Assembly: GCF_019929665.1 (NCBI RefSeq)
Contig: NZ_JAHZPZ010000002.1
Coordinates: forward strand, 124,001-188,000
Reading direction: 5' to 3'
DNA from: Streptococcus infantis
Lineage (GTDB): Bacteria > Bacillota > Bacilli > Lactobacillales > Streptococcaceae
DNA length: 64,000 bases
Shown here: one piece after another, positions 50,776 through 59,940 of the stretch
How positions within the stretch are numbered: position 1 is the first letter of the stretch
Layout of the letters: each line of letters opens with the position of its first letter
Notes under the pieces: model-generated
What the model was told of the DNA's origin: nothing
Database searches by the model: none
What the model saw: the letters and a program-made list of their open reading frames with translations, nothing else
Position numbers and translations under genes: made by a program

Positions 50776-50804
50776 ATTATATCAAATTTTTAGACAATTC
50801 TCAA
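50776..50804 (-). promoter_or_regulatory. Promoter of the methyltransferase-aro operon (leaderless)
   Basis: Minus strand -35 TTGAGA (50799-50804), exactly 17 nt, -10 TATAAT (50776-50781). Seven nt separate the -10 from the ATG at 50768, so the transcription start falls at or next to the start codon. Confidence 0.75.
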
Positions 50805-50825
50805 AAAAGAAACAACCCTTGCTTT

Positions 50826-50854
50826 TTTACTCTCGTTTTAAAAAATGGTATACT
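50826..50854 (+). promoter_or_regulatory. Promoter of candidate small RNA
   Basis: Plus strand -35 TTTACT (50826-50831), 17 nt, extended -10 TGGTATACT (hexamer 50849-50854). Faces away from the methyltransferase gene. Confidence 0.6.
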
Positions 50855-50860
50855 AATACT

Positions 50861-50940
50861 AATTAAAAATTAGGAAGTAATTGTGTGAGAATCACAATAA
50901 AAGAAATGCTCTTCCGTCTTGGAGGAGCATTTCTTTTTAT
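50861..50940 (+). ncRNA. Candidate small RNA of about 80 nt
   Basis: A complete small transcription unit: extended -10 promoter, about 38 nt with a small TTGTG/CACAA hairpin (50881-50897), then a terminator of 16 bp (AAAGAAATGCTCTTCC, loop GTCTT, GGAGGAGCATTTCTTT; 50900-50936) with a T tract. No plausible reading frame fits. The terminator is symmetrical and probably also ends the ABC transporter transcript from the other side, so the alternative is a terminator plus a fortuitous promoter. Confidence 0.5.
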
Positions 50941-50969
50941 AAAATTTATCAAGCAAGCGACCAACTGTC

Positions 50970-52604
50970 TCATCTTTTTTCTATTTCTATCAATATGCGT
51001 GATAGATAGTAATGACAGCTAAATATAGCAAGACCAAGCAGGAGGATAAGAGATCCTACTCCCAAGCTGATGGCAAGGATAGCGGAGAGAGACTGAACCA
51101 AGAATAAGCTACCAATTACAAGGGCCATTAGGATTGCACTATAAATAAGCAATAGAACCATTGTGACTATGCCATTTGAACGATTCACCAGGTCCGTAAT
51201 ACTAGTCCAATTAGTTGACAGGTTTTTCACGTCCTTAAAATAATGGCGACAAGCAAGGATAACACTGGCAAGAATCCATGCCGCAAGAAGGTAAATCATC
51301 GAAAGGATTGGCAAGCCTAAATAAAGGGAAAGACCAAGTAAAATCACGATAGGTAAAAAGGACTGAACAGCAAATATAATCCAAAATTTCACTTTCACAT
51401 AACGAGCAAAGTCAAAGGGCAAACTCTTCAGAAAATCAAAATTTTCCCTCTCCAGAGATAGCCCGATTGAAGGTAGACTTGTGATATTGTTATTTAAAAC
51501 TGCTATAAACACTCCTACAAAAAACAAGGGTAACCAGTATGGAGGATGAATATCTGGAACTAACTGAGAATCTCGAACTTTGGAAATCAATCCGATCATC
51601 ATGATATAAGGAAGAAAGGCACTTGTAAAAAGCACTGTAATGACGCCAGTCCCCTGTCCCAATAGGGAGAGGTTGTAGCGTAAAACCATGCGGAAAAATC
51701 CCTTTTTAGGCGTTGAAATCCCCTCTTTACTGCGACGTTCTTTTGTGACTTTCTCCTCACTGTTAAGCAGGATAATATCATAAAAACGAGGAAGAACCTT
51801 CTTTTTGGTCAGATAAAGTAAGAAGAGAGTTAGTCCTATCCAAGCGAGCAGACCCAGTATAGCCTCTGTCGAAAAAGGCTCCACCGCTATTTTGTAAAAG
51901 AGATGAATAGGATAAAGAAGAGGTGGAATGTCTCTAACTCTGTCAACTATATCTCCAGAAGTCGACTGTAGAAAGAAGACAAATAATAAAGGCGTGATAA
52001 CCCCTATCCCAATCATCACATTCGCAAAAATAGACTGATACTTTCTAAAAACCGCAGTTTGAGCCAAGAAATGCACTGCCACTACCATCATTAGAGTCAC
52101 AGAGACAAATAATAAGGCCAAGGACAGCAACATCAAGGGCAAACCCAGCCAAAGAGTAGGAGCTAGCCTAATGTAGAGGACTAGAAAATAAGCTAGGATT
52201 GGTACAATTCCAGTTAGAGCTGGCAAGAGGACAGACAGTCCTTTAGCAATTATAATCTCTGATTTTTTAAAGGCATAGGGACTATAGGAGGCCAAGTCCT
52301 TACTCTCATAAAAGACATTGTAAAATGCAGTGAAAGACGTTGAAAAGGCAAGCACCAGTAAAATAGCAACCATGGTACTAAAAGAACTTGGCATTTCCTC
52401 AAAAGGAAAACGAAAGGCTAGATTAGAAAATAAGATGAGTAGCAACAAACTAGAAGCAAGATAAGAACGCAACAATTTCCCTGATACATCAACCTTTTTA
52501 TCAGGATTCTTAGCTTGCTTCTTTCGTAGGTTAGCCAAATTAGCTTCTTTAGATGAATAGAGAATATTGATATCAACTAATTTTTTAATGACCTTGAGAC
52601 GCAT
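50970..52604 (-). CDS. ABC transporter permease (large, EcsB-like/ABC-2 type)
   Basis: About 544 residues with some 12 hydrophobic segments and cytoplasmic ends. The start at 52604 has GAGGAGG upstream; it overlaps the ATPase gene by 20 nt, so the two are coupled. The substrate is unknown; exporters with this large permease plus a single ATPase are often linked to drug, peptide or stress functions. No extracellular binding protein is encoded. Confidence 0.8.
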   Translation of the reverse strand: MRLKVIKKLVDINILYSSKEANLANLRKKQAKNPDKKVDVSGKLLRSYLASSLLLLILFSNLAFRFPFEEMPSSFSTMVAILLVLAFSTSFTAFYNVFYESKDLASYSPYAFKKSEIIIAKGLSVLLPALTGIVPILAYFLVLYIRLAPTLWLGLPLMLLSLALLFVSVTLMMVVAVHFLAQTAVFRKYQSIFANVMIGIGVITPLLFVFFLQSTSGDIVDRVRDIPPLLYPIHLFYKIAVEPFSTEAILGLLAWIGLTLFLLYLTKKKVLPRFYDIILLNSEEKVTKERRSKEGISTPKKGFFRMVLRYNLSLLGQGTGVITVLFTSAFLPYIMMIGLISKVRDSQLVPDIHPPYWLPLFFVGVFIAVLNNNITSLPSIGLSLERENFDFLKSLPFDFARYVKVKFWIIFAVQSFLPIVILLGLSLYLGLPILSMIYLLAAWILASVILACRHYFKDVKNLSTNWTSITDLVNRSNGIVTMVLLLIYSAILMALVIGSLFLVQSLSAILAISLGVGSLILLLGLAIFSCHYYLSRILIEIEKR

Positions 52605-53334
52605 CTGTAACCTCCTCTTTTCTACCAGCAAGGCTAAGGTAGATACTTTCCAAAGACTGATCTGGGTGGTCTTTTCTCAAGTCCTCCACGCTACCACAAT
52701 AAATCAAATGCCCCTTTTTCAAAATGGCAATCCGATCACAGACTTGCTCGGCTACCTCTAAGACATGGGTCGAAAACAAAACTGTTTTACCTTTTTGTGC
52801 ATGTTCCTTCATCATTTGCTTCAAATCAAAGGCAGCCTGGGGATCCAAACCAGTCAAGGGTTCGTCCAAGACCCAAATATCAGGATCAGACAAGAGTGCC
52901 CCGATGACAAAGACTTTCTGACGCATTCCGTGAGAAAGAGTTTCAATAACCTGATAGCGGTTTTCAGCAAAATCAAAAACACTCAATAGCCTAGCTAGAC
53001 TATACTCCAAGTCAGAGCTAGTTAGATCATAGGATGAGGCAAGCAATTCCCAAAATTCATTGGCCGTTAAACGCAAAAATAAGTCAGGCGAGTCTGCTAC
53101 GTAGCCAATCTTTCGTTTGATCGCTAAACGATTTTCCGATAGCTCCTGACCATCTACCAAAATACGACCACTGCTTGGTGAAATGATACTGACTAAGGAT
53201 TTTATAGTGGTCGATTTTCCAGCACCATTATGGCCAATTAAACCCATAATCTCTCCATTTTCAATCTGCAAATTGAGATTGCTCAAAGCCTCTTTATCAC
53301 CATACAACTTACTAACATTTTGAAATTCAATCAT
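52585..53334 (-). CDS. ABC transporter ATP-binding protein
   Basis: 249 residues. Walker A GHNGAGKST at 34-42, signature LSHGMRQKV, Walker B WVLDEPLTGLDP, H-loop in FSTHVLEV. The LSxGMRQ signature and the single NBD are typical of ABC-2 exporters. Pairs with the downstream permease. Its upstream region (53335-53430) is shared with the divergent alpha-amylase promoter. Confidence 0.92.
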   Translation of the reverse strand: MIEFQNVSKLYGDKEALSNLNLQIENGEIMGLIGHNGAGKSTTIKSLVSIISPSSGRILVDGQELSENRLAIKRKIGYVADSPDLFLRLTANEFWELLASSYDLTSSDLEYSLARLLSVFDFAENRYQVIETLSHGMRQKVFVIGALLSDPDIWVLDEPLTGLDPQAAFDLKQMMKEHAQKGKTVLFSTHVLEVAEQVCDRIAILKKGHLIYCGSVEDLRKDHPDQSLESIYLSLAGRKEEVTDASQGH

Positions 53335-53438
53335 GGGCTGACTCCTATATTTATGTTTTTTTATATTATTATATTAGCATTTTGATACAAAAAAATCAAC
53401 ACTTTTGATAAAATAGTCGAAAATATTTTTTAGATTTG

Positions 53439-53476
53439 CGCAAACGTTTGCGTATTGCACAGCTTTGTGGTAAAAT
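53439..53476 (+). promoter_or_regulatory. Alpha-amylase promoter with perfect operator palindrome
   Basis: -35 TTGCGT (53448-53453), 17 nt, extended -10 TGGTAAAAT (hexamer 53471-53476). A perfect 14-bp palindrome CGCAAACGTTTGCG (53439-53452) overlaps the -35, the layout of a repressed promoter. The AAACGTTT core suits a LacI-family protein: MalR or CcpA. Confidence 0.75.
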
Positions 53477-53508
53477 GATTCTCAAATTGTTAAGTATGAG
53501 GACTATCT

Positions 53509-54960
53509 ATGAAAAACCAAACCCTAATGCAATATTTTGAGTGGTACCTTCCCCACGATGGACAACACTGGACGCGACTTACCGAAGATGCTGAGCACCT
53601 TGCAAATCTAGGAATTAGCCACGTCTGGATGCCACCTGCCTTTAAAGCTACCAACGAAAAAGATGTCGGTTATGGTGTCTATGACCTTTTTGACCTCGGT
53701 GAATTTGATCAAAAAGGAACTGTGCGTACCAAGTACGGTTTCAAAGAAGACTATCTTCAAGCCATTCAAACACTTAAATCACATGGGATTCAACCTATGG
53801 CTGACGTCGTCTTAAACCACAAGGCAGCTGCAGACCGTTTAGAATCCTTCCAGGTTATTGAAGTCGACCCAGAAGATCGCACAATTGAACTTGGAGAACC
53901 TTTTACCATCAATGGTTGGACAAACTTTACTTTTGATGGAAGACAAAACACCTACAATGATTTCCACTGGCACTGGTACCACTTTACTGGAACTGACTAT
54001 GATGCCAAACGCCGTAAGTCTGGCATCTATCTGATACAAGGAGACAACAAAGGCTGGGCTCATGAGGAATTAGTCGATAACGAAAACGGTAACTATGACT
54101 ATCTTATGTATGCTGACTTGGACTTCAAACATCCTGAGGTTATCAAAAACATCTACGATTGGGCTGATTGGTTCATGGAAACGACTGGCGTAACAGGTTT
54201 CCGCTTAGACGCTGTCAAGCATATTGACTCCTTCTTTATGCGTAATTTCATTCGTGACATCAAAGAGAAATATGGACAAGACTTCTATGTCTTTGGAGAA
54301 TTCTGGAATCCAGACAAGGATGCCAACCTTGAATACCTTGATAAAATCGAAGAACGCTTTGACCTTGTCGATGTCCGACTCCATATGAATCTCTTTGAAG
54401 CAAGCCAGGCTGGTGCAGACTACGATTTGCGTACCATCTTTAATGATAGTCTGGTTCAAATCAAACCAGATAAAGCTGTAACCTTTGTCGAAAACCATGA
54501 TACTCAACGAGGACAAGCTTTAGAATCTACTGTAGAAGAATGGTTTAAACCAGCAGCCTATGCTCTCATCCTCCTACGTGAACAAGGGCTTCCTTGTGTA
54601 TTTTACGGAGACTACTACGGTATCTCTGGTCAATATGCTCAGCAAGATTTTAAAGAAGTTCTTGACTGTCTCTTAGCTATCCGAAAAGATTTGGCTTATG
54701 GAGAGCAGACAGACTACTTTGATGACCCTAATTGTATCGGTTGGGTTCGTTCTGGAGCTGACAACCAATCACCTTTAGCTGTTCTTATCTCAAACGCTCA
54801 AGAGAATTACAAAACCATGTTTGTAGGTACAGAATGGGCTGATCATACTTTTGTTGATATTCTTGGCAACCATTCAGACCAAGTGACTATTAATGCTGAA
54901 GGATATGGTGACTTCCCAGTTTCTGAACGTTCTGTAAGTGTTTGGGGACTTGCTAATTAA
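53509..54960 (+). CDS. amyS: Cytoplasmic alpha-amylase (GH13_5 type)
   Basis: Hydrolyses alpha-1,4-glucans and maltodextrins inside the cell. 483 residues, no signal peptide. Catalytic residues visible: D234 (FRLDAVKH), E264 (FGEFWNP), D331 (VENHDTQ). The N-terminal LMQYFEWYLPHDGQHW is typical of the liquefying-amylase type. Only large plus-strand gene of the window. Controlled by a promoter with an operator palindrome and ended by a bidirectional terminator shared with dnaD. Confidence 0.93.
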   Translation: MKNQTLMQYFEWYLPHDGQHWTRLTEDAEHLANLGISHVWMPPAFKATNEKDVGYGVYDLFDLGEFDQKGTVRTKYGFKEDYLQAIQTLKSHGIQPMADVVLNHKAAADRLESFQVIEVDPEDRTIELGEPFTINGWTNFTFDGRQNTYNDFHWHWYHFTGTDYDAKRRKSGIYLIQGDNKGWAHEELVDNENGNYDYLMYADLDFKHPEVIKNIYDWADWFMETTGVTGFRLDAVKHIDSFFMRNFIRDIKEKYGQDFYVFGEFWNPDKDANLEYLDKIEERFDLVDVRLHMNLFEASQAGADYDLRTIFNDSLVQIKPDKAVTFVENHDTQRGQALESTVEEWFKPAAYALILLREQGLPCVFYGDYYGISGQYAQQDFKEVLDCLLAIRKDLAYGEQTDYFDDPNCIGWVRSGADNQSPLAVLISNAQENYKTMFVGTEWADHTFVDILGNHSDQVTINAEGYGDFPVSERSVSVWGLAN

Positions 54961-54967
54961 AAATAAA

Positions 54968-54996
54968 AGAACTTGCCAAGCAGGCAAGTTTTTTTG
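54968..54996 (+). terminator. Bidirectional terminator between amylase gene and dnaD
   Basis: AACTTGCC, 5-nt loop, GGCAAGTT with seven T on the plus strand and an A/T-rich flank on the other side. The two genes converge here. Confidence 0.9.
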
Positions 54997-55006
54997 TTAT
55001 TCATTA

Positions 55007-55681
55007 TTAGTCTTTCCATAGATCCATAGCATTTTTAAAATCAGATGAAACCTGAACATTTTGAGGGTTTGTTGCCTCTCTCTCTTGACGTTTCGCTTCT
55101 ACCTGGGCTACGCTCCTAATCCCCTCATGACGCCAGTTTCGTAGGATAGCTTGGATATATTTCCAATTTGGTTTTCCATTTAGAACAGCTTCTCGTAAGG
55201 CTTCTTTTATCAAATCCGCACTAGTTCCGTCTTCTTTCAAACTCTTTTCCAAGTCTTCAATCTCAAACGGGCTCAATAGACGACCTAGCTCCTGTTGGAA
55301 AGTATCTACCAAGCTCTTTAAATCATTTGGGGCAGATTGCACCTGGTTTGGAGCTTGTTTTTCAAACAGTTGGTCTAGGCGCTCCAAGGCAAGAGTTGCA
55401 TCGAAGATTACTTCTATTTCGCCATTCAGTTCAATGGTTCGGTATTGAAGCAACCCTTTCTCAGTCAATCGTGAAATAGCTTGATTGACTTCAGTGACAT
55501 TTTTGCCGATTTTTTCAGCAATCTGACTTGGAGACAATTCACCTAAAGCCGTTGTATTCTGTAGGTAAAAGAACTGCCAAACCAAGAAATCATCGCTTGA
55601 CGAGAACAGTTGATTGTAATGTAAGAGCAGGTCACTCGGTAACACTAAGTTTCCTGATTTGAAAGCATCTAAATATGTCAT
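55007..55681 (-). CDS. dnaD: DnaD-family primosome protein
   Basis: 224 residues. N-terminal winged-helix domain (about 1-95) with SPSQIAEKIGKNVTEVNQAISRL, linker, and the DnaB_2/DnaD C-terminal domain (about 125-200) ending in GKPNWKYIQAILRNWRHEGI, which carries the YxxxIxxxW motif. Helps restart and initiation of replication by loading the helicase. It lies 8 nt behind metA and probably shares its promoter. Confidence 0.9.
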   Translation of the reverse strand: MTYLDAFKSGNLVLPSDLLLHYNQLFSSSDDFLVWQFFYLQNTTALGELSPSQIAEKIGKNVTEVNQAISRLTEKGLLQYRTIELNGEIEVIFDATLALERLDQLFEKQAPNQVQSAPNDLKSLVDTFQQELGRLLSPFEIEDLEKSLKEDGTSADLIKEALREAVLNGKPNWKYIQAILRNWRHEGIRSVAQVEAKRQEREATNPQNVQVSSDFKNAMDLWKD

Positions 55682-55689
55682 AATTCCTC

Positions 55690-56634
55690 TTATAAATATC
55701 CAAAATGAGACACATCATCTTCCACACTTTTCCACTCAAACGGCGTCTCTTGGTACACTGCATAATTTACCCAGTTACTAAAGAAGAGGGCTGCAGATGA
55801 ACTCCAACGCATACATGGGAGTTCATGAATGTCATCATTTTTGAAATAATTTTCTGGTATATGTGGATCTAAACCAGCATCTAGATCTCTAAAATATTCC
55901 TTTGCAAGCGTATCGCGATCATACTCTAAATGCCCAAAGCTATAGACTTCTCTCAAATCTCGACTCGCAAGGATAGATATTCCCACCTCTTTTCCTGATG
56001 CTAAAATCTCTAGATTTGTTTTATTCAGGATATCTTCTTTGTGGACTTCTGTATGGCGAGAATGAGGAGATACATATAAATCATCAAATCCTCTCAATAG
56101 GAGATGACCTTCTTTCAAAACATCTTGAGGATAAATCCCAGAAAGCTTCTGGTCCATCTGGTATTTATCTACGCCATAGCGATAGTATAGACCCGCCTGT
56201 GCCCCCCAGCAAATATACAGGGTTGAAAAGACATGAGTCTTAGACCAATCGATAACCTTAGTAAATTCCTCCCAATAGTCCACTTCTTCAAAAGGGAGAT
56301 GTTCAACTGGAGCACCTGTAATAATCAAGCCATCAAAATACTGGTCTTGAACTTCTGAGAAGGTCTTATAAAAAGTCTTCATATGCTCAGAACGAGTTGT
56401 TTTCGACTGATGACTTTCCATATATAAAAATTCAATATCTAACTGCAAAGGAGTATTGGCTAAATGGCGTAAAAGCTGAGTTTCTGTAACCATTTTCAGT
56501 GGCATCAAGTTTAAAATCAGAATTTTCAGTGGTCGAATATCCTGATGAGCCGCCCTCTGGTCATCCATGACGAAAATATTTTCCGTTCGTAAAATCTCAA
56601 CTGCTGGTAATTTTTTATCAATTCGAATCGGCAT
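55690..56634 (-). CDS. metA: Homoserine O-acyltransferase MetA, predicted acetyl-CoA type
   Basis: Activates homoserine for methionine synthesis. 314 residues. Acyl-enzyme cysteine C142 in YICWGAQAG; the histidine-glutamate pair in FGHLEYD. Residue 111 is glutamate ([14 protein letters not shown]), which in studied MetA proteins selects acetyl-CoA rather than succinyl-CoA, so the product is predicted to be O-acetylhomoserine in spite of the usual succinyltransferase name. Preceded by a promoter with a MET-box-like palindrome. Confidence 0.93.
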   Translation of the reverse strand: MPIRIDKKLPAVEILRTENIFVMDDQRAAHQDIRPLKILILNLMPLKMVTETQLLRHLANTPLQLDIEFLYMESHQSKTTRSEHMKTFYKTFSEVQDQYFDGLIITGAPVEHLPFEEVDYWEEFTKVIDWSKTHVFSTLYICWGAQAGLYYRYGVDKYQMDQKLSGIYPQDVLKEGHLLLRGFDDLYVSPHSRHTEVHKEDILNKTNLEILASGKEVGISILASRDLREVYSFGHLEYDRDTLAKEYFRDLDAGLDPHIPENYFKNDDIHELPCMRWSSSAALFFSNWVNYAVYQETPFEWKSVEDDVSHFGYL

Positions 56635-56719
56635 AGAAATCTCCTTACTGTATCATATTGGACTCAAGTAAACATGGTATCGTCAACGGGGAAAAATGCT
56701 GACGTTTCTCTTTCCCTTT

Positions 56720-56753
56720 ATTATACTGTATGAAGATATAGTTTTCAATTATA
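56720..56753 (-). promoter_or_regulatory. metA promoter with MET-box-like site
   Basis: Minus strand -35 TTGAAA (56743-56748), 17 nt, -10 TATAAT (56720-56725). The segment 56737-56753 reads TATAGTTTTCAATTATA, matching the streptococcal MET-box TATAGTTTNAAACTATA at 15 of 17 positions (consensus from memory) and covering the -35. Expected regulator: the LysR-type MetR/MtaR. The leader is about 80 nt and contains a CGTCA/TGACG hairpin. Confidence 0.65.
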
Positions 56754-56798
56754 GTTTTTCTCTAACTAGATATAGCCTTTTTTTATATCATCATTAAG

Positions 56799-56825
56799 AG
56801 AAAACAGCCCTAGGGACTGTTTTTC
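56799..56825 (-). terminator. apt terminator
   Basis: Minus strand AAAACAGTCCC, 3-nt loop, GGGCTGTTTT and further T-rich bases, right at the apt stop codon. Confidence 0.8.
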
Positions 56826-56826
56826 A

Positions 56827-57339
56827 TTAATAATGCATCAAAACTTTATAATCGTAATCTCCGATTGCCTCACGACCTTTTAGCTCGTCAAGCTCAATCA
56901 AGAAGGCACAACCAGCTACGACACCGCCTAATTTCTCAATCATTTCGATTGTCGCTTTAACAGTACCACCTGTTGCCAAGAGGTCATCTACGATAAGAAC
57001 ACGTTGACCTGGTTTGATAGCATCTGCGTGCATGGTCAAAGTGTCAACACCATATTCTTTTTCGTAGTCAGCTGAAATGACTTCGCGTGGCAATTTCCCT
57101 GGTTTACGTACAGGTGCAAAACCAATTCCCAACTCAAAAGCAACTGGACATCCAACGATAAATCCACGCGCTTCTGGCCCTACGATCATATCAATCTTTT
57201 TGTCAGTAGCATATTGAACAATTTCACGAACAGCATAGCTGTAGGCATTGCCGTTAGCCATCAAAGGGCTGATATCACGGAATGTAATTCCTTCTTGCGG
57301 ATAATTTTCAATACTTGCAATGTAATCTTTTAAGTTCAT
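56827..57339 (-). CDS. apt: Adenine phosphoribosyltransferase
   Basis: Salvages adenine to AMP with PRPP. 170 residues. PRPP-binding [13 protein letters not shown], the FRDISPLM N-terminal segment and [12 protein letters not shown]. Own promoter: an extended -10 (TGGTATAAT on the minus strand near 57375) and a weak ribosome site (AAAGAAAG). Confidence 0.96.
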   Translation of the reverse strand: MNLKDYIASIENYPQEGITFRDISPLMANGNAYSYAVREIVQYATDKKIDMIVGPEARGFIVGCPVAFELGIGFAPVRKPGKLPREVISADYEKEYGVDTLTMHADAIKPGQRVLIVDDLLATGGTVKATIEMIEKLGGVVAGCAFLIELDELKGREAIGDYDYKVLMHY

Positions 57340-57401
57340 AGCGTTTCTTTCTTTTAAAGTTTTTACTCCCTATTATACCATAATTCCTAGAAAAGCAAAA
57401 T

Positions 57402-57436
57402 AGAAAGAAGCCTTGATACTTGGTACAAGACTTCTC
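57402..57436 (-). terminator. Terminator of the dapB-cca-ABC-F-membrane protein operon
   Basis: Minus strand AGAAGTCTTG, 10-nt loop, CAAGGCTTCT, followed by TTCTATTTTG, about 45 nt past the last stop codon. Confidence 0.7.
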
Positions 57437-57478
57437 ATTTTTTCTTCAATTGTTGCTAGCATTCGCTGAATGAAGTAC

Positions 57479-58072
57479 TTACTTCTTTTTGCTTTTAGAG
57501 TTTTGGTTTCGTTGACGATTTTGTTCGATGCGCCACTCTCGCTCAAAGTAAGACATGGTTTCAAATACTCTTTCTGGCAAGCCAACATCCAGCAAATAGA
57601 TTGGGATTTTCAAAACATTAGAATGTTTTGAACTTGTAAATCTACTTCGAAGACGATACCAGAAAAAGTTGGGTTTTAAAAGTTCCTTGTCATAAAACTG
57701 AACCTCAATCATATAAAAATCCCTTGCATTTCTACTACCCTTAATTCTCGTGAGAGCAAACTTTTCTACCTGTCCCCAGGAATAAAACTGCCAGTCTTTC
57801 TTTGGATATGGTTTATAGGAAAATCCTTGAGCCGTACATTTCAAATACTCTTTATCAGAAAAAAGTAGTCGCAAACGTTGATACAAAATGAAGCCAACGA
57901 TGATGATCAAGAAACCAATAAAGAGAATGAAAGCCACCAATCCCGCAGGTGCTTCTTCGGGATAGCTCAGCAAAAACGAAAAGATCCAAAGTAGAATAGC
58001 CAATTCTAGTAGATAAAGAATAAGGCTCAAAACGATTTTCTTACTACTCCATTTAATAATTGTTTCTTCCAT
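57479..58072 (-). CDS. Membrane protein of unknown function (197 aa)
   Basis: Not recognised. 197 residues: two membrane helices (about 12-36 and 44-66) connected by a short PEEAPAG loop, then a soluble domain (about 70-180) with a beta-rich pattern (GFSYKPYPKKDWQFYSWGQVEKFAL) that could be PH-like, and a strongly basic tail QNRQRNQNSKSKKK. It abuts the ABC-F gene (1-nt overlap), so expression is coupled. Membrane proteins of the YcxB/STM3941-type architecture are a possible comparison. Confidence 0.65.
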   Translation of the reverse strand: MEETIIKWSSKKIVLSLILYLLELAILLWIFSFLLSYPEEAPAGLVAFILFIGFLIIIVGFILYQRLRLLFSDKEYLKCTAQGFSYKPYPKKDWQFYSWGQVEKFALTRIKGSRNARDFYMIEVQFYDKELLKPNFFWYRLRSRFTSSKHSNVLKIPIYLLDVGLPERVFETMSYFEREWRIEQNRQRNQNSKSKKK

Positions 58073-59940
58073 TATACTAACTCACTTAAATATTCATAGC
58101 GTTCGTATTTTTCAAGCAAGGCTTCATTCTTCTCATCTAGCTCCTTTTGAAGAGTAGCTAGCTTCCCAAAGTCAGAGCCATTTGCTTGCATTTCTTCTTC
58201 AATAGCGGCGATGCGATTTTCCAAGGCTTCAATGTCACCTTCAATACTTGCCCACTCCTGCTTTTCTTGGTAGGTCATCCGTTTCTTTTCTTCACGAACT
58301 TTGACGACTTTTTCCTTGTCAGCTTTTTGGATTTGAGTTACCGTTTCTGCTTCAAAGGCCTTTTCATCTAGATAATCTGTATAATGGCCAAAGAAAGGAC
58401 GGATGGTTCCATTCTCAAAGGCAAGGATCTTAGTCGCAACCTTATCAAGAAAATATCGGTCATGACTGACTGTCAAAACTGGACCTGCAAAACCTTGTAA
58501 GAAATTTTCTAGAACCGTTAAGGTCGCAATATCAAGGTCATTGGTTGGCTCGTCTAAGAGGAGGACATTAGGTTTTTCAAGAAGTAATTTGAGGAGATAA
58601 AGACGTTTCTTCTCTCCGCCTGATAGCTTCTCAATCAAAGTCCCGTGCGTTGAACGAGGGAAAAGAAATTGTTCTAGTAATTCTGCAATGGATGTCGTAG
58701 TACCACCGCTAGTCTTAACCTCTTCTGCCACTTCCTGCAGGTAATTGATAACCCGCTTACTTTCATCTAAACCTTCGATTTGTTGAGAGAAATAAGCAAT
58801 GCGAACCGTTTCTCCGATAATAACTTGACCTTCAGTTGGTTCAAGACTTCCTGCAATGAGGTTGAGTAGCGTTGACTTCCCAACACCATTATCCCCGACG
58901 ATTCCGATACGGTCCTTGGCTTGGACTAAAAGATTAAAATGTTTCAGAATCGGTTTATCGTCATAGGCAAAGGAAACATTCTTAAACTCGATGACCTTTT
59001 TACCGATACGGCTAGTTTCAAAATTCATGCTTAGGTCTGTCTCAACACTATTATCTGAAACTTCCTTCTTCAAGTCATGGAAACGATTGATACGCGCCTG
59101 TTGCTTGGTTGCACGAGCTTGAGGTTGGCGTCTCATCCATGCTAATTCCTGTTTATAGAGTTGTTCCTTTTTGTGAAGAAGAGCTGCATCGCGCTCATCC
59201 TGTTCCGCCTTGAGACGAACATAGTCTTGGTAATTTCCTTGATATTCTGTCAAACCTGCTCTGTCCAACTCAAAGATTCGCGTAGAAAGAGCATCTAGGA
59301 AATAGCGATCGTGGGTGATAAATAATACTGTTTTCTTGGAATTTTTCAAGAAGAGGGTTAGCCACTCAATGGTCGCAATATCCAAGTGGTTGGTAGGCTC
59401 ATCAAGAAGCAAAAGATCATGGTTGCCCAGAAGGACTTGCGCCAACTGAACCCGTCTTCGCAGACCACCTGACAATTCTCCAACAGGAGTAGATAAGTCT
59501 TGAATGCCCAGCTTGCTGAGAACGGTCTTGACTTGACTCTCAATTTCCCAAGCTTGAAGGGAATCCATCTCTGCCATAACCCGTTCCAAACGTGCCTGCT
59601 TGTCTTCACTGTAGTTGAGCATAAGCAGTTCATACTCCCGAATCAACTGGATTTCTTTGAGGTCACTGGATAAAACAGTATCCAAGACAGTCTTACTATC
59701 ATCAAAATCCGGATTCTGGGTCAGGTAGCCAATCTTGTAATCATTCTTTGCTGAAAATGGGCTAACATCACCATCAAAACCTGAAACTCCAGAAAGCACA
59801 TCTAAAAGGGTTGTTTTACCGGTTCCGTTGACACCGATAAGACCAATTCTGTCCAAGTCATGGATGATAAAGGAAATATCCTTAAAGACTGTCTTATCTC
59901 CCACGGATTTACTTAGTTTTTCAACGATAAAGTCACTCAT
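58072..59940 (-). CDS. ABC-F family ATPase (Uup-like)
   Basis: Soluble translation-factor-type ATPase of 622 residues with two nucleotide-binding domains and no membrane segments. First Walker [10 protein letters not shown], signature [13 protein letters not shown]; linker (about 230-310) rich in charged residues; second Walker [10 protein letters not shown], signature [14 protein letters not shown]-terminal coiled coil (about 535-622), typical of Uup. Binds ribosomes or branched DNA in relatives. Overlaps cca by 4 nt. Confidence 0.9.
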   Translation of the reverse strand: MSDFIVEKLSKSVGDKTVFKDISFIIHDLDRIGLIGVNGTGKTTLLDVLSGVSGFDGDVSPFSAKNDYKIGYLTQNPDFDDSKTVLDTVLSSDLKEIQLIREYELLMLNYSEDKQARLERVMAEMDSLQAWEIESQVKTVLSKLGIQDLSTPVGELSGGLRRRVQLAQVLLGNHDLLLLDEPTNHLDIATIEWLTLFLKNSKKTVLFITHDRYFLDALSTRIFELDRAGLTEYQGNYQDYVRLKAEQDERDAALLHKKEQLYKQELAWMRRQPQARATKQQARINRFHDLKKEVSDNSVETDLSMNFETSRIGKKVIEFKNVSFAYDDKPILKHFNLLVQAKDRIGIVGDNGVGKSTLLNLIAGSLEPTEGQVIIGETVRIAYFSQQIEGLDESKRVINYLQEVAEEVKTSGGTTTSIAELLEQFLFPRSTHGTLIEKLSGGEKKRLYLLKLLLEKPNVLLLDEPTNDLDIATLTVLENFLQGFAGPVLTVSHDRYFLDKVATKILAFENGTIRPFFGHYTDYLDEKAFEAETVTQIQKADKEKVVKVREEKKRMTYQEKQEWASIEGDIEALENRIAAIEEEMQANGSDFGKLATLQKELDEKNEALLEKYERYEYLSELV

